16,581 nucleotides of DNA from Clostridia bacterium. Its GTDB lineage: Bacteria > Bacillota > Clostridia > Peptostreptococcales > Anaerovoracaceae. How positions within the stretch are numbered: position 1 is the first letter of the stretch; each line of letters opens with the position of its first letter. Both the position numbers and the translations under genes were made by a program. This document shows positions 12,646-16,581 of the stretch, in pieces. The stretch covers positions 1 to 16,581 of the forward strand of contig JAIKZT010000306.1 of the NCBI GenBank assembly GCA_024682015.1. The letters run 5' to 3'. Under the pieces are notes generated by a model. It was given only the letters and a program-made list of their open reading frames with translations. It was not told the DNA's origin and searched no databases.

Positions 12646-13935
12646 CTACAGAAAGTCGAACGGGCCTGCTCTATAGCCGAGTTCATCCCATTTTTTCAGT
12701 ATCATGTACGTGATGTTCCTGTCTTCATCCAGCCTGTATATGCGCTCTCTTCCATCTTCCCTTATGATCGTCCTTCCGTAGTCTATCACCGGATGGAAGA
12801 ACAGGCTCTGTATGACGCGGGTTCCTTCTGCTGCTTCGATCCTTCTTAAGATCCCCTTCGCGTCGTATTCCGAATGAACGTGATCGGCAGGAGTCGGAAC
12901 GTAATAGACCATCCTTCCGTTCACCTTCCTTGACGCGATGAGCCCGCGGCTCTTTGCTTCAGGATCCTGTTCATATATCACACTGAACCTCGCTTCCGCT
13001 TCCCTTCTCGCAGGGCCCGTCGACTCGTAATGCGGAAACTCGAAGATGTCCGTTTCGTATCCCATGTCGCTGCATATGCGAAGGGCCTCGTCCATCCTCT
13101 CCGCCGCCTGTTCCCTGGTAAGTCCGCATTTGGGGGCGAACTCGCTTCCGTCCGCACTCACCTCATTCGCGTACTGGTGGGTGTATCCGTGCAGCAAGAG
13201 CTTACCGCCGCAGTTCTGAAGGATGTCCAGCGTATATACGAAGTCCGCTGCGTGGAAAGAAAAGTCTCTGCTCACGTCTACGCTGATCCCTTTCACTGGA
13301 TCCACGAACTTCGGTATCCAGCCGACGTAGAAGCCATCCGTGTTCTCTGAGAGAAACAATCCTTCCAGCCTGATACGCTCGAGATACGCGTGCGTGAACC
13401 TTCCATCTAGAGAAGGATCCGCCATGATGTCTTCCATTCTGAAATACGCGACCTTTTTACCCTGGCCCTTTTCTATCTTAGGAAAATCCGTCGTCAGGCG
13501 GAACAGCTCCACTTCTTCCAGATCGCTCCTGAATACGGCGTAGATCCCGCACAACTTTGCGACGTCGGAAAGGCTCACGTAGACGCCTTCCTTATCTTTT
13601 AACAGCGGGAACGATAGATCGTCTTTATTCAGAGTGAAGGTTCCTTTGAGCATCGGGGCGATCTCCCTGATGCTCACGTACGCCCTGTTCCCGCGCATCC
13701 TCACCTTCGCGCCTGTCTCTTCATGCGCGAACCTCACCGGATACTGCGCATCGAACGCGACTTCCTCGATATCCGCCAAAAGCTTTCCCGTCATCACCGC
13801 GGCAGCACTTGCCGCGAGCGTAACGACTCCGCTTCCGTGTGCCGAATCATCAGCCGCCGCCGCCTTTTGTGCGCATCCGCAAAGACTTGACGAAGCTAAG
13901 ACAGCGGCCATCATCATGCATAACAATCTCTTCAT
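12646..13935 (-). CDS. DUF2334/polysaccharide-deacetylase-like lipoprotein with CuAO-N-like domain
   Basis: The protein has 429 residues. The signal peptide with lipobox LCGC (Cys21) anchors it outside the membrane. Residues 75-150 resemble the copper-amine-oxidase N-terminal-like domain common in Clostridia (AYVSIREIAPML, GVYVSLSDVAKLCG), probably a wall- or glycan-contact module. From 160 on lies a DUF2334-type NodB-fold deacetylase: YFRMEDI with Asp169, GFYVGWIPKF, LLLHGYTHQY with His249 and His253, FEFPHY, and FFHP with His381. The expected reaction is metal-dependent removal of acetyl groups from envelope or extracellular polysaccharide; substrate unknown. The ATG at 13935 is 8 nt after AAGGAG, with a promoter directly upstream and a leader of about 24 nt. 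It is the first gene of an operon with the Thg1-like enzyme, an odd pairing. Confidence 0.88.
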   Translation of the reverse strand: MKRLLCMMMAAVLASSSLCGCAQKAAAADDSAHGSGVVTLAASAAAVMTGKLLADIEEVAFDAQYPVRFAHEETGAKVRMRGNRAYVSIREIAPMLKGTFTLNKDDLSFPLLKDKEGVYVSLSDVAKLCGIYAVFRSDLEEVELFRLTTDFPKIEKGQGKKVAYFRMEDIMADPSLDGRFTHAYLERIRLEGLFLSENTDGFYVGWIPKFVDPVKGISVDVSRDFSFHAADFVYTLDILQNCGGKLLLHGYTHQYANEVSADGSEFAPKCGLTREQAAERMDEALRICSDMGYETDIFEFPHYESTGPARREAEARFSVIYEQDPEAKSRGLIASRKVNGRMVYYVPTPADHVHSEYDAKGILRRIEAAEGTRVIQSLFFHPVIDYGRTIIREDGRERIYRLDEDRNITYMILKKWDELGYRAGPFDFL

Positions 13936-13965
13936 TCGCTATACTCCTTACGTTTATGGCCTTAT

Positions 13966-13974
13966 ATTATATCA
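13966..13974 (-). promoter_or_regulatory. Extended -10 promoter of the deacetylase/Thg1 operon
   Basis: TGATATAAT (13974-13966) is followed by ATAAG, and the 14-mer TGATATAATATAAG is identical to that of the recA-operon promoter. The -35 position (near 13989-13994) holds no TTG, which an extended -10 can tolerate. Transcription would start near 13959. Confidence 0.7.
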
Positions 13975-14020
13975 CTTTTAGCACATTTTCTCTTCCGCTT
14001 TTAAGCCCAGCTTTTCCCGG

Positions 14021-14051
14021 TAAAACAACAAAGCACCCCGAAGGGTGCCTT
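14021..14051 (-). terminator. Intrinsic terminator of the BspA-like gene
   Basis: On the minus strand GCACCC, UUCG, GGGTGC, with flanking AAG/CTT pairing, is followed by TTTGTTGTTTTA. The stem and U-rich tract begin 17 bases after the stop codon. Both terminators in the window use a UUCG tetraloop. Confidence 0.92.
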
Positions 14052-14068
14052 GTCATATCTTTACGCGA

Positions 14069-16581
14069 TCAGTGGATATCGTATCCGTTGACCACGTTGT
14101 TGGTGCTGTTGATAGACATGGATTTTGCTGCCTTATATGTCAGGTAACCACCGGAGTTGTAATGCGCACGTGTTTTGTCGAGATACGAAGCATTGTAGTT
14201 CGGCAGCCGTGTGCAGCCTTTAAACATATTCGTACTCGTTGTGACGTTGTTCATATTCCAGCCGGTGCTAGCGTATATCGTAGCCAGGTTCGAACATTCG
14301 TTGAACATCTGTGTCGTGTTCCCGACGTTGGAAGTGTTGAACGAACTTAGATCAAGAGACGTTAACCCAGTGCAGCCGGAGAACATATAGCTTACATTTG
14401 TGCATGATGATGTATTCAAATACGTTGTTTGCAGCGACGTTAACCCTGAACAGCCGGTGAACATTGAGTACATCTCTGTACACGATGAAGTATTGAACTT
14501 ACTGAGGTCGATCGAAGTCAGGTTTTTGCAATTAGAAAACATACCGGTCGTCGAAAGGCACGTACTTGTGACGAAGTTGGACGGTAAATACAGATTCTGC
14601 AGTGCCACCCCGGTTGAAGGTATCGACGGGGCACCACTCAAAGACAGATTCCCGGTAAACATCCACGAAAGACTCACGCATTTGGATGTGTCAAAATTCC
14701 TGATGTCTATCGTTTGCAGGCTGTCGCATCTGCTAAACATGAGCCTCATGCATCTTACGTTGCTTGTGTTGAAGTTTGAAAGGTCAACGCTTTGAAGACT
14801 GGTGCAGCCAGAAAACATACTTGCCATATTAACAACATGACTTGTGTCAAGCAGCGTGAGGCCTGTGATATTCGCAAGGTTGTAACATTGATAAAAGTAT
14901 GTGCAGCCTGAACCCCAGTTGTTTCCATCATTCGATGATGGATTGAAGACACCGGGGTAAAGTGTAATAGACCCATGTCCATCGCCGACTATATACACCG
15001 TCGTACCCTTTAGATACCCTTTATATTTACCAGTTCCGTAGAAATCAGCATTCCATGTAGATGAGTATCCAGAAACTGATCCGCTATTCATGAAGACGAT
15101 TGCAGTGATTGTAGTTTTGTCAACAGCGTTGGTGCTGGTGCCACCGCCGGCATTATAAACCATAGCAGTCGTATAAACCGGAACAGTTTCTCCAAGGACC
15201 TCGAGGTATCCGTAATTCATCCCGTTGTCTATGATCGCATATGCTCCGGTGACCTTTCCCGACAGATAGTGTATCAGTTTTGTGCAATTCGTAAATACCG
15301 CCGAGCCGGATGAATAAGTCTTATCCGGGAAGTTCGTTCTGGACACATATATGTGCTCAAGCTTTGAGCAGCCGTAGAACATATAGTTTACATTTGTAAG
15401 CGCAGCGTTCGAGAAGGAACTTAAATCAAGTGTTGTGATATTGCTGCAGACTCTGAACATGTAGCTCATGTTCTGAACCTTTGCTGTATTGAAGCTGCTA
15501 AGGTTCAGCCCTGTGAGCGCATTGCAGTAATAGAACATGTTGGACATGTTCGTTACGTTCGCTGTGTTGAAATTGCTTACGTTAAGACTGCTTAACGCCA
15601 TGCAGTTATAGAACATGTTGGACATGTTCTGAACAGAAGCTGTATTAAAGCCTGTTACGTTGATCGTCGTCAGCTTGCTATCATTAGCGAACATGTACGC
15701 CATGTTCGTGCACGAGGCAGTATTAAGCGAAGACACGTCAAGCGACGTCAGGTTGCTGAGATTGCCGAACATGTAAGACATGTTCGTGCAAAACGCGGTA
15801 TCGAGATTCCCGACGCCTGTGAACGATGTTGCCGCCGTGAACCCGTAGAATGCCTGAGTGGAATCTGGGTTTGCCTTGATCCCGTTTGCGACATTTCCGA
15901 CGATATAAAGCTTAGTTCCGATGATGTAACACTCTATCGCTCCGGAGTCGTTAGTGTCTGCGTGCCATTGTTCTGTGATCGTGCCCGAAGGCGCTCCAGT
16001 GGCCCTTATCTCGATCTCCGTGATGGTATTCTTTGCCGTCGTCCCCTTGTACCATGTGGTTCCCGATGCAAGAGTTGGCCTCGGATCATACAGATAGTAT
16101 GTCGTATTGATCGTTGGCGTCCCGGTAAACGTGCCGCCTGTTCCAGCGAACATGTTTGTCATTGGTGTGTTTGCAGTGACTCCTGCGCCGGATGATGGTA
16201 CCCTGTATGGAATAACGTAAGAACCAGTAAGCGTTTGAGATGCTTTGATCCCGGAACAGCCTCTGAACATTTCGTAATAGCAGGCGTCGGCAAGTGTTGT
16301 GGCTGGAAGGCCGCACGGCCTCTCAAGACTTGTGCAGCTATAGAACATCCTGTAATAGCAGCTTGGCGCCAGAGTTGTGGCGGCAAGCGTTGGCGTCTCT
16401 GACAAGCTTGAGCATTCACGGAACATTCCCTGGTAACAGGACGTAGCGCATGTCGCCGCCGGAAGCGACGGCGCCGTTACAAGGCCTGTGCAGCCATAGA
16501 ACATTGTGTAATAGCAATAGTCGGCAAGTGTTGTCGCATTCAGTGCCGGCGCCGCAGTGAGCGCCGTGCAGCCTCTGAACA
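14069..16581 (-). CDS. BspA-like leucine-rich repeat (DUF285) protein, C-terminal part
   Basis: The frame is open from the right edge (the repeat continues through 16581; internal Met codons such as 16504 are not starts) to TGA at 14069, about 836 visible residues, N-terminus outside. Numbered from the Met at 16504: residues 1-87 are repeats of the form 'MFxGCTxLxxAPxLPATTLAxxCY'; 232-388 and 534-765 are DUF285 repeats 'SLDLSSFNTSNVTNMSYMFxGCSxLT'. Two related beta modules (about 150-218 and 446-520, sharing W(Y/N)..., G-T-x-(L/V)-YIVG) precede the two DUF285 blocks. The C-terminus (GGYLTYKAA...GYDIH) has no LPXTG motif or membrane helix. Such proteins are secreted adhesins of gut bacteria and are also seen as adhesin-like proteins on mobile elements; which applies here cannot be told. 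A UUCG terminator follows. Confidence 0.88.
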   Translation of the reverse strand, partial: FRGCTALTAAPALNATTLADYCYYTMFYGCTGLVTAPSLPAATCATSCYQGMFRECSSLSETPTLAATTLAPSCYYRMFYSCTSLERPCGLPATTLADACYYEMFRGCSGIKASQTLTGSYVIPYRVPSSGAGVTANTPMTNMFAGTGGTFTGTPTINTTYYLYDPRPTLASGTTWYKGTTAKNTITEIEIRATGAPSGTITEQWHADTNDSGAIECYIIGTKLYIVGNVANGIKANPDSTQAFYGFTAATSFTGVGNLDTAFCTNMSYMFGNLSNLTSLDVSSLNTASCTNMAYMFANDSKLTTINVTGFNTASVQNMSNMFYNCMALSSLNVSNFNTANVTNMSNMFYYCNALTGLNLSSFNTAKVQNMSYMFRVCSNITTLDLSSFSNAALTNVNYMFYGCSKLEHIYVSRTNFPDKTYSSGSAVFTNCTKLIHYLSGKVTGAYAIIDNGMNYGYLEVLGETVPVYTTAMVYNAGGGTSTNAVDKTTITAIVFMNSGSVSGYSSTWNADFYGTGKYKGYLKGTTVYIVGDGHGSITLYPGVFNPSSNDGNNWGSGCTYFYQCYNLANITGLTLLDTSHVVNMASMFSGCTSLQSVDLSNFNTSNVRCMRLMFSRCDSLQTIDIRNFDTSKCVSLSWMFTGNLSLSGAPSIPSTGVALQNLYLPSNFVTSTCLSTTGMFSNCKNLTSIDLSKFNTSSCTEMYSMFTGCSGLTSLQTTYLNTSSCTNVSYMFSGCTGLTSLDLSSFNTSNVGNTTQMFNECSNLATIYASTGWNMNNVTTSTNMFKGCTRLPNYNASYLDKTRAHYNSGGYLTYKAAKSMSINSTNNVVNGYDIH
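14210..14905 (-). repeat. DUF285 repeat block, C-terminal
   Basis: About nine coding repeats of 23-26 residues with the core 'MFxxCxxLxxxDLSxFNTS'. The block is interrupted near residues 617-647 by a diverged 'GAPSIPSTGVALQNLYLPSNF' segment. DNA copies are diverged, so this is a protein repeat and not a recent expansion. Confidence 0.75.
15341..15811 (-). repeat. DUF285 repeat block, central
   Basis: About six coding repeats with the core 'NTAxVxNMSxMFxxCxxLxxLxLSxF'. Two neighbouring copies keep an identical 19-base stretch (15533-15551 and 15611-15629) encoding NMSNMF, so these two are the closest pair in DNA sequence. Confidence 0.75.
16244..16581 (-). repeat. 'APxLPATTLA' repeat block, N-terminal and cut by the window edge
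   Basis: Coding repeats of about 24 residues with the core 'CYYxMFxGCTxLxxAPxLPATTLA', a different class from the DUF285 copies below. About 4.5 copies are visible and the block continues past the right edge. Confidence 0.75.

Noticed and set aside
15533..15629. Two perfect palindromic 19-mers GAACATGTTGGACATGTTC, resembling p53-type sites
   Set aside because: They encode the repeated NMSNMF of the DUF285 repeat; the palindrome follows from the AAC-ATG...ATG-TTC codons, and p53 is irrelevant in bacteria.
14210..16581. Regularly spaced repeats that could suggest a CRISPR array
   Set aside because: The repeats are in frame, diverged in DNA and explained by protein repeats; there are no constant repeats with unique spacers and no cas genes.
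1..16581. Firm assignment as a jumbo phage
   Set aside because: No capsid, terminase, portal or polymerase is visible; lipoproteins and surface proteins fit a megaplasmid or island equally well.

Overview
The window is a compact bacterial block of about 50% G+C. Every gene that can be supported lies on the minus strand, so transcription runs from high to low coordinates. The stop codons TAA, TAG and TGA all end well-formed genes, so the code is standard. The RecA type, strong AGGAG ribosome sites, lipobox lipoproteins, a Cthe_2159-like beta-helix surface protein and a BspA-type 'MF-x-GC' leucine-rich repeat protein point to a Bacillota (Clostridia-like) source, probably gut-associated. The mix of short overlapping genes with recA, dUTPase, a Lar-like zinc ribbon, a GIY-YIG-like nuclease and a Thg1-like enzyme looks like the metabolic or replication region of a large mobile element (big phage, phage-plasmid or megaplasmid). 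The window has no capsid, terminase, integrase or conjugation gene, so the element type is open, and an odd chromosomal island is not excluded.

Layout in the direction of transcription: (1) 16581-14069, the C-terminal part of a large BspA-like repeat protein, closed by a UUCG-loop terminator. (2) 13974-11345, an operon from an extended -10 promoter: DUF2334-type deacetylase lipoprotein, Thg1-like 3'-5' polymerase, small single-pass membrane protein, then a second UUCG terminator. (3) 11194-5931, an operon from a TTGCTA-17-TATAAT promoter: a protein with an SSB-like acidic tip, a Cys-cluster protein, a 74-residue protein, an 18-codon ORF, an inositol-monophosphatase-family enzyme, a 55-residue protein, a 279-residue protein sharing its C-terminal module, RecA, a zinc ribbon and a GIY-YIG-like nuclease. 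(4) 5921-2433, an operon from a TTGCCC-17-TATAAT promoter inside a perfect inverted repeat: a protein made of six tandem helix-turn-helix units, dUTPase, two unknown proteins and a lipoprotein. (5) 2329-1, the N-terminal 776 residues of a secreted beta-helix protein running off the left edge.

How the genes may work together: operon 3 looks like DNA maintenance and recombination. Operon 4 couples nucleotide-pool control (dUTPase) to a probable DNA-binding regulator that may control its own promoter. Operon 2 pairs an envelope enzyme with a tRNA or RNA 5'-end repair enzyme. The flanks are cell-surface proteins. The least ordinary items are the six-HTH protein with its operator and possible AUU start, the duplicated small module next to recA, the 18-codon coupled ORF, and the Thg1-like gene in this setting.
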